From Bradyrhizobium sp. (lineage in GTDB: Bacteria; Pseudomonadota; Alphaproteobacteria; Rhizobiales; Xanthobacteraceae): 64,000 nt of DNA. Shown piece by piece: positions 17,524 to 27,834 of this stretch (position 1 is the first letter of the stretch; each line of letters starts with the position of its first letter). Below the pieces are notes generated by a model, which saw only the letters and a list, made by a program, of their open reading frames with translations, had not been told where the DNA came from and did not search any database. The translations under genes and the position numbers were made by a program. The DNA is taken from assembly GCF_016219575.1 (NCBI RefSeq), contig NZ_JACRMG010000020.1:182536-246535 (forward strand). Direction: 5' to 3'.

Positions 17524-19068
17524 TTGGATCGGGTGTACGACCTCGCCATTATCGGAGGCGGAGTGAATGGCTGCGGCATCGCGCGCGACGCCGCCGGCCG
17601 CGGCAACTCTGTTTTCCTTTGTGAAATGAATGACTTGGCGAGCGGGACGTCGTCCTGGTCGACCAAGCTCGTGCATGGCGGGCTGCGCTATCTCGAATAT
17701 TACGAGTTCCGCCTGGTCCGCGAAGCCCTGATCGAGCGCGAAATCCTGTGGGCGATCGCGCCCCACATTATCCGCCCCCTGCGTTTCGTTTTGCCGCACC
17801 ACGCTGGATTGCGCCCGGCCTGGCTGCTCCGCCTCGGGTTGTTCCTCTACGACCATATCGGCGGCCGCCATTTGCTGCCGCCGACCCGTTCGGTGGACCT
17901 TGCGACCGATGCCGTCGGCAAGCCGCTGATATCAGGCCGTTACAAAAAGGCTTTTGAATATTCCGACTGCTTCGTCGACGACGCGCGCCTCGTTGCTCTG
18001 AACGCGCGCGACGCCGCCGACCGCGGCGCCGACATCCGCACCCGTTCGCGCGCGGTCGAGATCAGGCAGGCCGATGGCATCTGGCAGCTCACGGTGGAGG
18101 ACACTCTGAACGGCGGCCGCTCTACCATCCACGCCCGCGCGCTGATCAATGCCGGCGGCCCATGGGTGGAGCAGGTGCTCTCCGCCGGCGCCGGGGTCAA
18201 CGCGAAGGCAAAGGTTCGGTTGGTGCAGGGCTCGCACATCGTGGTGCGTCAGCTCTACGCCCATGACCGCGCCTACATGTTCCAGAACGCCGATGGCCGC
18301 ATCGTCTTCGTCATCCCCTACCAGGACGACTTCACGCTGATCGGCACCACCGACCGCGACTATGACGGCGATCCCGCCGACGTGAAGGCGACCGCGGAAG
18401 AGATCGAATATCTCTGCAGCTCCGTCAGCGAATATCTGGCGAAACAGGTGAAGCCCTCGGACGTCGTCTGGTCCTATGCCGGCGTGCGGCCGCTCTATGA
18501 CGATGGCGCCAGCGAAGCCAAGGCCGCCACCCGCGATTACGTGTTCGAGCTCGACACGCCCGGCGGCGCGCCGCTGCTGTCGATCTATGGCGGCAAGATC
18601 ACGACCTATCGCCGCCTAGCCGAAGAGGCGCTGGAGCGGCTCGCGCCGTATCTGAACAGCGCCAAGGCCAAGGAAGGCTGGACCGCGACGGCGCCATTGC
18701 CCGGCGGCGACATGGATGTCTCCGCCGTGGTGGCTCTGACAGCGGAACTGATGCGCGAACATCCGTTCCTGGCGCATGCGCATGCCAACCGGCTCGCCCA
18801 TGCCTACGGCACCCGTGCGAGGAAATTGCTCGGCGCCGCGAAATCGATGTCCGATCTTGGCCAATGTTTTGGCGATACCCTCACCGAGGCCGAGGTGCGG
18901 TATCTGATGGCCAATGAATGGGCCGTGAGCGCCGAGGACGTGGTGTGGCGCCGCTCCAAGCTGGGCCTGCGGCTGACATCGGCGGAAATCTCCGCCCTCG
19001 ACAGCTGGATGGCGGCGCATCGCGCCGCGAGCGAGCGTCCGTTGCGCGAAGCGGGAGGGCGGACATGA
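17524..19068 (+). CDS. glpD: Glycerol-3-phosphate dehydrogenase (FAD, aerobic)
   Basis: A 514-residue membrane-associated flavoenzyme that oxidises sn-glycerol-3-phosphate to dihydroxyacetone phosphate and feeds the respiratory quinone pool. The FAD motif DLAIIGGGVNGCGIARDAAGRG is at the N-terminus, followed by SWSTKLVHGGLRYLEYYEFRLVREAL and later the DAD-like C-terminal domain (GLRLTSAEISALDSWM). A TTG start at 17524 fits homologues that begin just before RVYDLA. A GTG at 17479 would add fifteen basic residues but lies in the operator-like repeats. Its stop overlaps the next gene by ATGA. Confidence 0.92.
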   Translation: MDRVYDLAIIGGGVNGCGIARDAAGRGNSVFLCEMNDLASGTSSWSTKLVHGGLRYLEYYEFRLVREALIEREILWAIAPHIIRPLRFVLPHHAGLRPAWLLRLGLFLYDHIGGRHLLPPTRSVDLATDAVGKPLISGRYKKAFEYSDCFVDDARLVALNARDAADRGADIRTRSRAVEIRQADGIWQLTVEDTLNGGRSTIHARALINAGGPWVEQVLSAGAGVNAKAKVRLVQGSHIVVRQLYAHDRAYMFQNADGRIVFVIPYQDDFTLIGTTDRDYDGDPADVKATAEEIEYLCSSVSEYLAKQVKPSDVVWSYAGVRPLYDDGASEAKAATRDYVFELDTPGGAPLLSIYGGKITTYRRLAEEALERLAPYLNSAKAKEGWTATAPLPGGDMDVSAVVALTAELMREHPFLAHAHANRLAHAYGTRARKLLGAAKSMSDLGQCFGDTLTEAEVRYLMANEWAVSAEDVVWRRSKLGLRLTSAEISALDSWMAAHRAASERPLREAGGRT

Positions 19069-20144
19069 GCGTCACGCTCGACCATGTTACCCGCACCGTC
19101 GATGGCGTTGCCACCATTCGCGACGTCTCGCTGACGCTGGAGCGCGGCACACTCAGCGTCCTGCTCGGACCGACGCTGTCGGGCAAGACCTCGATCATGC
19201 GGCTGCTCGCCGGCCTCGACAAGCCGGCTTCCGGCCGGGTGCTGGTCGACGGCAAGGACGTCACCGGAGTCGACGTGCGCCAGCGCTCGGTTGCGATGGT
19301 GTACCAGCAGTTCATCAACTATCCCTCGCTCACCGTCTACGAGAACATCGCCTCGCCCTTGCGCGTGCAGGGCCGGCCGAGGGAAGAGATCGATCGCCGC
19401 GTGCAGGAAGCGGCAAGACTCCTCAAGCTCGAGCCTTTCATGAGCCGCACGCCGCTGCAGCTGTCCGGCGGCCAGCAGCAGCGCACCGCGATTGCGCGCG
19501 CGCTGGTGAAGGGCGCCGATCTCGTGCTGCTCGACGAGCCGCTCGCCAATCTCGACTACAAGCTGCGCGAGGAGCTCCGCGCCGAGCTGCCGCGCATCTT
19601 CGAGGCCTCGGGTGCGATCTTCGTCTATGCCACGACCGAACCGTCGGAGGCGCTGCTGCTCGGCGGCAACACGCTGTGCATGTGGCAAGGCGAGGTGTTG
19701 CAGCACGGCGAGACGCCAAAGGTCTATCGCCACCCCGACACGCTGCGGGTGGCGCAGGTGTTCTCCGACCCGCCGCTCAACATCATCGGCATCGAGAAGA
19801 AGAACGGCTCCGTGCAGTATGCCGGCGGCATCAATGCGCCGGCGACCGGCCTTTACGCCGATCTTGGCGACGGCGCCTATCGCGTCGGCTTCCGCGCCCA
19901 TCAGCTCGAAGTCGCCAACGGCGTCGCGGGCCGCCACGCTTTTTCCGCGACCGTGACGGTGACCGAGATCACGGGCTCGGAGAGCTTTGTGCATCTGCAT
20001 CGCGACTCCCAGAATTGGGTCGCGGTGCTGCACGGCGTGCACGAATACGAGCCCGGTGAGAGGCTGGACGCGGCGCTCGATCCGAATAACGTTTTTGTCT
20101 TCGACGCGGCGGACCGTCTGGTCGCCGCTCCGAAAAGCTCATGA
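19065..20144 (+). CDS. glpS: Glycerol ABC importer, ATP-binding subunit GlpS
   Basis: A 359-residue ABC ATPase of the sugar-importer type, matching GlpS of the rhizobial glycerol system by order and context. Walker A is GPTLSGKTS (about residues 35-43), the Q-loop is VYQQF, the signature LSGGQQQR is canonical and Walker B is VLLDEPLANLD. The switch position that should read THD is TTE (VYATTEPSEA), so the H-loop histidine is absent. A C-terminal TOBE-like regulatory domain follows. The ATG overlaps the glpD stop (ATGA). Confidence 0.88.
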   Translation: MSVTLDHVTRTVDGVATIRDVSLTLERGTLSVLLGPTLSGKTSIMRLLAGLDKPASGRVLVDGKDVTGVDVRQRSVAMVYQQFINYPSLTVYENIASPLRVQGRPREEIDRRVQEAARLLKLEPFMSRTPLQLSGGQQQRTAIARALVKGADLVLLDEPLANLDYKLREELRAELPRIFEASGAIFVYATTEPSEALLLGGNTLCMWQGEVLQHGETPKVYRHPDTLRVAQVFSDPPLNIIGIEKKNGSVQYAGGINAPATGLYADLGDGAYRVGFRAHQLEVANGVAGRHAFSATVTVTEITGSESFVHLHRDSQNWVAVLHGVHEYEPGERLDAALDPNNVFVFDAADRLVAAPKSS

Positions 20145-20156
20145 GGGAGATGCGAG

Positions 20157-21241
<1,085 letters not shown>

Positions 21242-21242
<1 letters not shown>

Positions 21243-22147
21243 TGGAAAAGACGGTCAACCAGAAGGCCTGGTTCCTGGTGCTGCCGGTGTTCCTGATCGT
21301 GGCGTTCTCCGCGGTCCTGCCGCTGATGACGGTGGTGAACTATTCGGTGCAGGACACCTTCGGCAACAACCAGTTCTTCTGGAACGGCGTCGGCTGGTTC
21401 AAGGAATTGCTTGACCCCCATACCGACCTCGGCGAGCGCTTCCTCGCCTCGATCGGGCGCAATCTGTTGTTCTCCGCCATCATCCTCGCCATCGAGGTGC
21501 CGCTCGGCATCGTGGTGGCGCTGTCGATGCCGCGCCATGGCTGGCAGGTCGCCGCCTGTCTCGTCATCCTCGCGCTGCCGCTGCTCATTCCGTTCAACGT
21601 GGTCGGCACCATCTGGCAGATATTCGGCCGGCCCGACATTGGCCTCCTCGGCTACGTCCTGAACAGGATCGGCTTCAACTACAATTACGTTTCCAACGAT
21701 CTCGACGCCTGGTTCACCGTGATCGTGATGGACGTCTGGCACTGGACCAGCCTGGTCGCGCTGCTCTGCTATGCCGGCCTGAAATCGATCCCCGATGCCT
21801 ATTACCAGGCGGCGCAGATCGACGGCGCCTCGCGCTGGGCCGTGTTCAAGGCGATCCAGCTGCCGAAGATGAACCGCGTGCTGCTGATCGCAGTGCTGCT
21901 GCGCTTCATGGACTCCTTCATGATCTACACCGAGCCCTTCGTCGTCACCGGCGGCGGCCCCGGCAATTCCACCACCTTCGTTTCCATCGAGCTCGTCAAG
22001 ATCGCGCTCGGCCAGTTCGACCTCGGCAAGGCCGCCGCGCTCTCGCTGGTCTACAACATCATCATCCTGATCGTCTGCTGGGTGTTCTACACCGTGATGA
22101 CCAATGCCGGCGCCGAGCGGCCCACGCAGAAGGAGGGCGTCGCATGA
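21242..22147 (+). CDS. glpP: Glycerol ABC importer, permease GlpP
   Basis: A 301-residue MalF-type permease with six or more membrane helices (first at residues about 8-28, WFLVLPVFLIVAFSAVLPLMT). The coupling-helix motif YYQAAQIDGASRWAVFKAIQLP (about residues 181-202) is the EAA loop that contacts the ATPases. The start overlaps the glpT stop and its own stop overlaps glpQ by ATGA. Confidence 0.9.
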
Positions 22148-22950
22148 ACACGATTCCCGGCCGCCGCATCATCATGACGGTCTTCCTGATCTTCCTGCTG
22201 TTGCCGATCTATTGGCTCGTCAACATGAGCTTCAAGACCAACAACGAGATCGTCACCAGCATGCATCTGTGGCCGTACCAGCCGACGATCGAGAACTACA
22301 AGCGCATCTTCACCGACGAGAGCTGGTACTCCGGCTACCTCAACTCGCTGAAATACGTCATCATCAACACGATCATCTCGATCTCGGTCGCGCTGCCCGC
22401 GGCCTACGCGTTCTCGCGCTACCGCTTCCTCGGCGACAAGCATTTGTTCTTCTGGCTGCTGTCGAACCGCATGGCTCCGGCGGCGGTATTCGCGCTGCCG
22501 TTCTTCAACCTCTACTCGGCGATCAACCTGTTCGATACGCCCTGGGCGGTGGCGCTGGCGCACTGCATCTTCAATGTGCCGCTCGCGGTGTGGATCCTCG
22601 AGGGCTTCGTCTCCAGCGTGCCGCGCGAGATCGACGAGACCGCCTTCCTCGACGGCTACTCCTTCCCGCGCTTCTTCGTGAAGATCCTGATCCCGCTGAT
22701 CGCGAGCGGCATCGGCGTCGCCGCGTTCTTCTGCTTCATGTTCTCCTGGGTCGAACTGCTGCTCGCGCGCACGCTCACCTCGGTGGCCGCCAAGCCGATC
22801 TCGGCCACCATGACCCGCACGGTTTCCGCCGCCGGCGTCGACTGGGGCCTGCTGGCGGCTGCCGGCGTGCTCACCATCATCCCCGGCGCGCTCGTCATCT
22901 GGTTCGTCCGCAACTACATCGCGCGCGGCTTCGCGCTCGGACGGGTGTGA
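22144..22950 (+). CDS. glpQ: Glycerol ABC importer, permease GlpQ
   Basis: A 268-residue MalG-type permease. The first helix is IIMTVFLIFLLLPIYWLVNM, and the EAA loop reads REIDETAFLDGYSFPRFFVKILIP near residues 162-185. The C-terminal helix GALVIWFVRNYIARGFALG is typical of carbohydrate importers. It overlaps glpP by four bases and is two bases before glpU. Confidence 0.9.
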   Translation: MNTIPGRRIIMTVFLIFLLLPIYWLVNMSFKTNNEIVTSMHLWPYQPTIENYKRIFTDESWYSGYLNSLKYVIINTIISISVALPAAYAFSRYRFLGDKHLFFWLLSNRMAPAAVFALPFFNLYSAINLFDTPWAVALAHCIFNVPLAVWILEGFVSSVPREIDETAFLDGYSFPRFFVKILIPLIASGIGVAAFFCFMFSWVELLLARTLTSVAAKPISATMTRTVSAAGVDWGLLAAAGVLTIIPGALVIWFVRNYIARGFALGRV

Positions 22951-22952
22951 TC

Positions 22953-23279
22953 ATGGAACACATTGCATGGATGGCCTGGACGTTGCCTACCGCGATCTTC
23001 TTCGCGGCGCTGGCCTCGACCCTGGGCGTCATGACCTGGCTTGCGGTCGCTTATCCGGAAGCGGAGCGCGTAGGCGTCCTGCGCATCCCGACCACGCGCG
23101 GCGACCGCCTTTTCATCTCGCTGGTTCTCGCTGCCGTCATTCACCTGCTTTGGATTGCTTTCGTCGGGACCGATCCGATCGCCAGTTTGCCGATCGGGGA
23201 GGGCGTGGAGATCACGAGCCTCTGGCTCGCAACACTGATTTCGTTTGGCGCGGCCGTTGCGATCTTTCGCACCGTCTGA
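22953..23279 (+). CDS. glpU: Small membrane protein GlpU (DUF2160 type)
   Basis: A 108-residue protein with three hydrophobic stretches: IAWMAWTLPTAIFFAALAST, LFISLVLAAVIHLLWIAF and LWLATLISFGAAVAIF. Its place between the second permease and the binding protein matches the small glpU gene of rhizobial glycerol operons, whose exact role is unclear. It may be an accessory subunit of the importer. The start is two bases after the glpQ stop. Confidence 0.8.
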   Translation: MEHIAWMAWTLPTAIFFAALASTLGVMTWLAVAYPEAERVGVLRIPTTRGDRLFISLVLAAVIHLLWIAFVGTDPIASLPIGEGVEITSLWLATLISFGAAVAIFRTV

Positions 23280-23325
23280 GCCAGGCGAGAAGGGGCTGAT
23301 CCGGGGTCAACCCGGACTTGAGGAC

Positions 23326-23374
23326 GAGCATGATGCGGAAAAGTGGATACGGGATTTCCGGCAAGATCATGCTC
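23326..23374. repeat. Dispersed palindromic repeat, family E (GAGCATGATGCGGA type)
   Basis: GAGCATGATGCGGAAAAGTG at the left pairs with CCGGCAAGATCATGCTC at the right. It lies between glpU and glpV, inside the operon, where it could stabilise the upstream mRNA or lift expression of the binding-protein cistron. Tandem relatives are at 61874-62002. Confidence 0.7.
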
Positions 23375-23415
23375 AACACGAAAGAGTTTCTGTCGCTTTC
23401 AACGGAGGAACCAAA

Positions 23416-25197
23416 ATGCGACACTTGAGGAGAAAGAAAGACAGTCTGTTGGTCAGGACCAGCGCGGCAGCGCTGTTTGCGACCACCATGACCATCGCCG
23501 TGCCCGCTTTCGCGGACGACGCCACCATCCAGAAATGGATCGACAGCGAGTTCCAGCCTTCGACCTTGTCCAAGGCCGATCAGCTGAAGGAGCTGCAGTG
23601 GTTCGAAAAGGCCGCCGCACCCTTCAAGGGCATGGAAATCAACATCGTGTCGGAAACCATCGCGACACATGAATACGAGTCCAAGACGCTGGCCAAGGCC
23701 TTCACCGAAATCACCGGGATCAAGCTCAAGCACGACCTGATCCAGGAAGGCGACGTGGTCGAGAAGTTGCAGACCCAGATGCAGTCCGGCAAGAACGTCT
23801 ATGACGGCTGGATCAACGACTCCGACCTGATCGGCACGCATTCGCGCTATAATCAAACGGTGATCCTGTCGGACTACATGGCCGGCGAGGGCAAGGACGT
23901 CACCAATCCCGGGCTCGACGTCAACGACTTCATCGGCAAGTCCTTTACCACGGGTCCGGACGGCAAGCTTTACCAGCTGCCCGACCAGCAGTTCGCGAAC
24001 CTCTATTGGTTCCGCTACGACTGGTTCTCCAATCCGGAGTACAAGGCCAAGTTCAAGGCCAAGTATGGCTACGATCTCGGCGTGCCCGTGAACTGGTCGG
24101 CCTATGAAGACATCGCTGAGTTCTTCACCAACGACATCAAGGAGATCAACGGCGTCAAGGTCTATGGCCACATGGACTATGGCAAGAAGGATCCCTCGCT
24201 CGGCTGGCGGTTCACCGACGCCTGGCTGTCGATGGCCGGCAACGGCGACAAGGGCATCCCGAACGGCAAGCCCGTCGACGAATGGGGCATCCGCATGGAA
24301 GGCTGCCGTCCGGTCGGCTCCTCGGTCGAGCGCGGCGGCGACACCAACGGTCCTGCGGCGGTCTACTCGATCACCAAGTACCTCGAATGGATGAAGAAGT
24401 ATGCCCCGCCGCAGTCGCAGGGCATGACCTTCTCCGAAGCAGGTCCGGTGCCGGCGCAAGGCGCGATCGCCCAGCAGATCTTCTGGTACACCGCCTTCAC
24501 CGCCGACATGGTGAAGCCCGGTATCCCGGTCGTGAACGCGGACGGCACGCCGAAGTGGCGTATGGCTCCGTCGCCGCACGGCTCGTACTGGAAGGAAGGC
24601 ATGAAGCTCGGCTACCAGGACGCAGGCTCCGCGACGCTCCTGAAGTCGACCCCGCCTGACCGCCGCAAGGCGGCCTGGCTCTATCTGCAGTTCATCGTCT
24701 CCAAGTCGGTGTCGCTGAAGAAGAGCCATGTCGGTCTCACCTTCGTGCGTGAGTCCGATATCTGGGACAAGTCGTTCACCGAGCGCGCGCCGAAGCTCGG
24801 CGGCCTGATCGAGTTCTACCGCTCGCCCGCGCGCGTGCAGTGGACCCCGACCGGCAACAACGTGCCTGACTATCCGAAGCTGGCCCAGCTGTGGTGGCAG
24901 AACATCGGCGATGCGTCATCCGGTGCGAAGACGCCACAGGCGGCGATGGATGCGCTCGCGGCAGCCCAGGACTCGGTGCTCGAGCGTCTTGAGAAGTCCG
25001 GCGTGCAGGGCGCTTGCGGTCCGAAGCTGAACAAGAAGGAGACCGCCGAGTTCTGGTTCGCCAAGGCCCAGAAGGACGGCACCATCGCGCCGGCCCGCAA
25101 GCTCGCCAACGAGAAGCCGAAGGGCGAGACGGTGGACTACGACGCGCTGATCAAGTCGTGGCCCGCCACCCCGCCGAAGCGGGCGGAGGTGAAGTGA
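23416..25197 (+). CDS. glpV: Glycerol ABC importer, substrate-binding protein GlpV
   Basis: A 593-residue periplasmic binding protein, long for the extracellular solute-binding family 1 fold but usual for GlpV. A signal peptide (LLVRTSAAALFATTMTIAVPAFA) is cleaved before DDATIQKW. Segments such as GKNVYDGWINDSDLIGTHSRY and DGKLYQLPDQQFANLYWFRYDW form the usual sugar-binding lobes. GGAGG stands before the ATG at 23416. A repeat and a hairpin terminator follow, so this closes the glycerol operon. Confidence 0.9.
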   Translation: MRHLRRKKDSLLVRTSAAALFATTMTIAVPAFADDATIQKWIDSEFQPSTLSKADQLKELQWFEKAAAPFKGMEINIVSETIATHEYESKTLAKAFTEITGIKLKHDLIQEGDVVEKLQTQMQSGKNVYDGWINDSDLIGTHSRYNQTVILSDYMAGEGKDVTNPGLDVNDFIGKSFTTGPDGKLYQLPDQQFANLYWFRYDWFSNPEYKAKFKAKYGYDLGVPVNWSAYEDIAEFFTNDIKEINGVKVYGHMDYGKKDPSLGWRFTDAWLSMAGNGDKGIPNGKPVDEWGIRMEGCRPVGSSVERGGDTNGPAAVYSITKYLEWMKKYAPPQSQGMTFSEAGPVPAQGAIAQQIFWYTAFTADMVKPGIPVVNADGTPKWRMAPSPHGSYWKEGMKLGYQDAGSATLLKSTPPDRRKAAWLYLQFIVSKSVSLKKSHVGLTFVRESDIWDKSFTERAPKLGGLIEFYRSPARVQWTPTGNNVPDYPKLAQLWWQNIGDASSGAKTPQAAMDALAAAQDSVLERLEKSGVQGACGPKLNKKETAEFWFAKAQKDGTIAPARKLANEKPKGETVDYDALIKSWPATPPKRAEVK

Positions 25198-25205
25198 CCG
25201 GTCTT

Positions 25206-25334
25206 GTCGTCGCCCGGCGAAAGCGCGAAGCGCGTCTTTGCTCTGAAGACCGGGCGACCCAGTACACCGCGGCGTCTCGGATCTGTCGCTGACGGCTGTG
25301 TTTACTGGATGCCCCGGTTAAGCCGGAGCATGAC
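25206..25334. repeat. Diverged copy of repeat family D
   Basis: GTCGCCCGGCGAAAGCGCG at the left and TACTGGATGCCCCGG at the right match parts of the element at 17160-17262, with a different centre. It follows the glpV stop. Confidence 0.55.
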
Positions 25335-25349
25335 AAGGAGAGCAAAGTC

Positions 25350-25377
25350 AAAGGCCGGGAGCGATCCCGGCCTTTTT
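25350..25377 (+). terminator. Rho-independent terminator after glpV
   Basis: AAGGCCGGGA-GCGA-TCCCGGCCTT is a ten-base perfect stem with a four-base loop, followed by a run of T. It ends the glycerol operon and faces the SGNH hydrolase gene. An identical hairpin lies at 26475-26503. Confidence 0.8.
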
Positions 25378-25383
25378 CTTTCG

Positions 25384-26370
25384 TCATCGGGAAGCGCCGT
25401 CGACCCGGATATCGTGCTTCGACAGGAAGCCGGAAAGGAGTTCCGTAACCGCGCGATGGCCGGCCGGCGTCCAGTGCGAACCGAAATCGCTGGCGTAGGC
25501 TTCAGCGCCATCGAAAGCGACGAACGGAATTTGCCTGCCACTCAGGTGCTGCATCAGCCTCTCGTCGCTCCTTTGCAGGCCGACCAGTAGTCGTGCACCG
25601 CGGGCCGCCACGAAGTCGCGTATCCCATCGACGAGTTGTTCGGTTGGATCGGCCACCACCACTCGCGGATAGCGGATTTCGACATAGGCCGCCACGGCGG
25701 TGCGGGCGAGCCAGAGATTCCGCACCAGCCAGCTGTTGCTGACATGGTTCTGCAGCGACCAAGGCACCGGCTGGCCGCGCAGCGTCAAACCGTTGTCGGA
25801 GGGCACGTAGAGCGGCTTGCGGTATCCGTCGTAGCGGATGTTGGTCTGGTTGTCGGCCCGGTCGTTGTCGGTGCAGAAGACCAGCACCACGATGTCGGGC
25901 TTCACGGTCGGCCATATCCGCTGCAGCAGCAGATATTCCTGATCGGTGCCGAACCCGGAAACGCCGGCATTGACGAGTTGATAGTTTGAAAGCCGGTCCT
26001 TCAGCAGATCGGTAAATCGTTCGCCGGCTTCTGCATCGACTCCCCAGACAAAGGAGTCGCCGAGAAACAGCAGCACCGGGCGGCCGTCACGCTGGAATTC
26101 GATATCGCGAAAGCCGAGGCGATTGTGCAGGGCGTGGATCGTGCGGGCATTGGTAACGGTTGAACTGGAAGCCGGTACCGGCGCCCAGCCGAGTTCCGCA
26201 TCATGTCGATAGACCAGGGACCGCTCGCTCTTGCCTGCCCGCAACGCGCGAAAATCGGCGACGCGGAGGATGACCTCGAGGACAGCCAGTGTCACCAGGG
26301 TCGACAGAAGCACGGCAAACGCGGACCGGGTTATCTCGCGCAGCCTTCCAGGCCTGATCGAACGTTGCAT
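25384..26370 (-). CDS. Membrane-anchored SGNH/GDSL hydrolase-like protein
   Basis: A 328-residue protein with one N-terminal membrane helix (AFAVLLSTLVTLAVLEVILRVADF, residues about 17-40) and a SGNH hydrolase fold. The nucleophile serine is in LFLGDSFVWGVDA (about residue 105). Blocks II and III are NAGVSGFGTDQEYLLL and FCTDNDRADN, and the catalytic Asp-His pair sits in DFGSHWTPAGHRAV near the C-terminus. Such enzymes often deacylate or acylate surface glycans. Near-identical terminators stand on both sides of the gene, which hints at an insertion. Confidence 0.75.
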   Translation of the reverse strand: MQRSIRPGRLREITRSAFAVLLSTLVTLAVLEVILRVADFRALRAGKSERSLVYRHDAELGWAPVPASSSTVTNARTIHALHNRLGFRDIEFQRDGRPVLLFLGDSFVWGVDAEAGERFTDLLKDRLSNYQLVNAGVSGFGTDQEYLLLQRIWPTVKPDIVVLVFCTDNDRADNQTNIRYDGYRKPLYVPSDNGLTLRGQPVPWSLQNHVSNSWLVRNLWLARTAVAAYVEIRYPRVVVADPTEQLVDGIRDFVAARGARLLVGLQRSDERLMQHLSGRQIPFVAFDGAEAYASDFGSHWTPAGHRAVTELLSGFLSKHDIRVDGASR

Positions 26371-26474
26371 CTTGCCACCCGGGCAGCGGACCTTGGTTGC
26401 GTGGTGGTCAGCCGCGTCCGGGCGAAACTGGCATAGACGGGGATAGTGCGCAAATCAGCGCGCCGACAAGGGCG

Positions 26475-26503
26475 AAAGGCCGGGAGCGATCCCGGCCTTT
26501 TTT
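26475..26503. terminator. Second copy of the glpV-type terminator hairpin
   Basis: The same 28-base hairpin as at 25350-25377, followed by six T on the plus strand. Here it has no plus-strand gene directly before it; it lies upstream of the SGNH hydrolase gene and after the reductase gene on the minus strand. Confidence 0.6.
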
Positions 26504-26509
26504 CCCGCT

Positions 26510-26628
26510 GTCATTCCGGGGCGAGCGAAGCGAGAGCTATGGGGCGCAATTGCGCACCTGAGAATCCACACTCGCGATGGTGGTTATGGATTCCGGGCTC
26601 GCGCCAATTGGCGCGCCCCGGAATGACG
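26510..26628. repeat. Dispersed palindromic repeat, family B (variant centre)
   Basis: The ends are GTCATTCCGGGGCG and CGCCCCGGAATGAC as in the other family B copies, but the centre is different and longer. It follows the end of the alkene reductase gene. Confidence 0.7.
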
Positions 26629-26647
26629 ATGGTGATGGTCGCTCGCG

Positions 26648-27748
26648 CTACTCCGCCGCTTCCGTCGCTGCCAGCGTCGGATAGTCCGTGTAGCCCTTCG
26701 CACCGCCGCCGTAGAACGTCGCCTTGTCCGGCGCGTTCAGCGGCGCGCCCTTCTTCAGGCGCTCGACGAGGTCGGGGTTGGAGATGAAGGGCTTGCCGAA
26801 CGCGATCAGGTCGGCTGCATTCGCATCCAGCACCTTGTTCGCCAGCGCGAGGTCGTAGCCGTTGTTGGCGACGTAGGCCTGCTTGAAGCGCTTGCGCAAG
26901 CTGGCGTAGTCGAACGGCGCATTGTCGCGCGGCCCGCCGGTCGCGCCTTCGATGACGTGGATATAGGTCAGCTTGAGTGCATTGAGGTGATCGACGATGT
27001 AGTCGAACAGCGGCTGCGGATTGGAATCCGACACGTCATTGGCCGGCGTCACCGGCGAGATGCGGATACCGGTGCGCTCCGGGCCTGCCACCGCCGCGAC
27101 CGCCTTCGAGACTTCCAGCATCAGCTTCGCGCGGTTCTCGATCGATCCGCCGTAAGCATCCGTGCGCTTGTTGGTGCCGTCCTTGGCGAACTGGTCGAGC
27201 AGGTAGCCGTTGGCGCCATGGATCTCGATGCCGTCGAAGCCGGCGGCGATCGCATTCTCTGCGCCGCGCTTGAAGTCGTCGATAATCCCCGGGATTTCGG
27301 AAAGCTCCAGCGCGCGCGGCTCGGAAATGTCGGTGAAGGTGCCGTTGACGAAGGTCTTGCCCTTGGCGCGGATCGCCGACGGCGCGACCGGCTTGCCGCC
27401 GCCGGGCTGCAGCGAGTCGTGCGAGATGCGGCCGACATGCCAGATCTGGACGAAGATGCGCCCGCCGCGCTCATGCACGCGGTCCGTAACCTTGCGCCAG
27501 CCCGCGACCTGTTCCTTCGAGTAGATGCCGGGCGTGTCCTGATAGCCCTGGCCCTGTTGCGACACCTGGCTCGCTTCGGTGATCAGCAGGCCGGCGGAGG
27601 CGCGCTGTCCGTAATAGTCGACCGCAAGCGGGCTCGGCACCATGCCGGGCGGCACCGCGCGGTTGCGCGTCAGCGGCGCCATGACGACGCGGTTGGGCAG
27701 CGTGATCGGGCCGAGCTTGAAGGGCTCGAAGAGTTTGGACTGGCTCAT
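26648..27748 (-). CDS. Old yellow enzyme family alkene reductase (NemA-like)
   Basis: A 366-residue FMN-dependent ene-reductase. FEPFKLGPITLPNRVVMAPLTRNRA is the N-terminal FMN-contact region, the substrate-binding His-Asn pair is in GIEIHGANGYLLDQF (about residues 175-190), and KRTDAYGGSIENRAKLMLEV is strongly conserved in the family. These enzymes reduce activated double bonds and nitro compounds with NAD(P)H. The start at 27748 (MSQSKLFEP) is preferred because the upstream extension is not conserved. An SDR gene lies just upstream on the same strand, so co-transcription is possible. Confidence 0.9.
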   Translation of the reverse strand: MSQSKLFEPFKLGPITLPNRVVMAPLTRNRAVPPGMVPSPLAVDYYGQRASAGLLITEASQVSQQGQGYQDTPGIYSKEQVAGWRKVTDRVHERGGRIFVQIWHVGRISHDSLQPGGGKPVAPSAIRAKGKTFVNGTFTDISEPRALELSEIPGIIDDFKRGAENAIAAGFDGIEIHGANGYLLDQFAKDGTNKRTDAYGGSIENRAKLMLEVSKAVAAVAGPERTGIRISPVTPANDVSDSNPQPLFDYIVDHLNALKLTYIHVIEGATGGPRDNAPFDYASLRKRFKQAYVANNGYDLALANKVLDANAADLIAFGKPFISNPDLVERLKKGAPLNAPDKATFYGGGAKGYTDYPTLAATEAAE

Positions 27749-27834
27749 TTCGGGGCTTTCGGGAAGTGGAAGATGGGGGAGAGTTGGGCATCGCGGCAAA
27801 TTGCGCAAGCGGCCAGCCATTCGCGTGGCGCATC

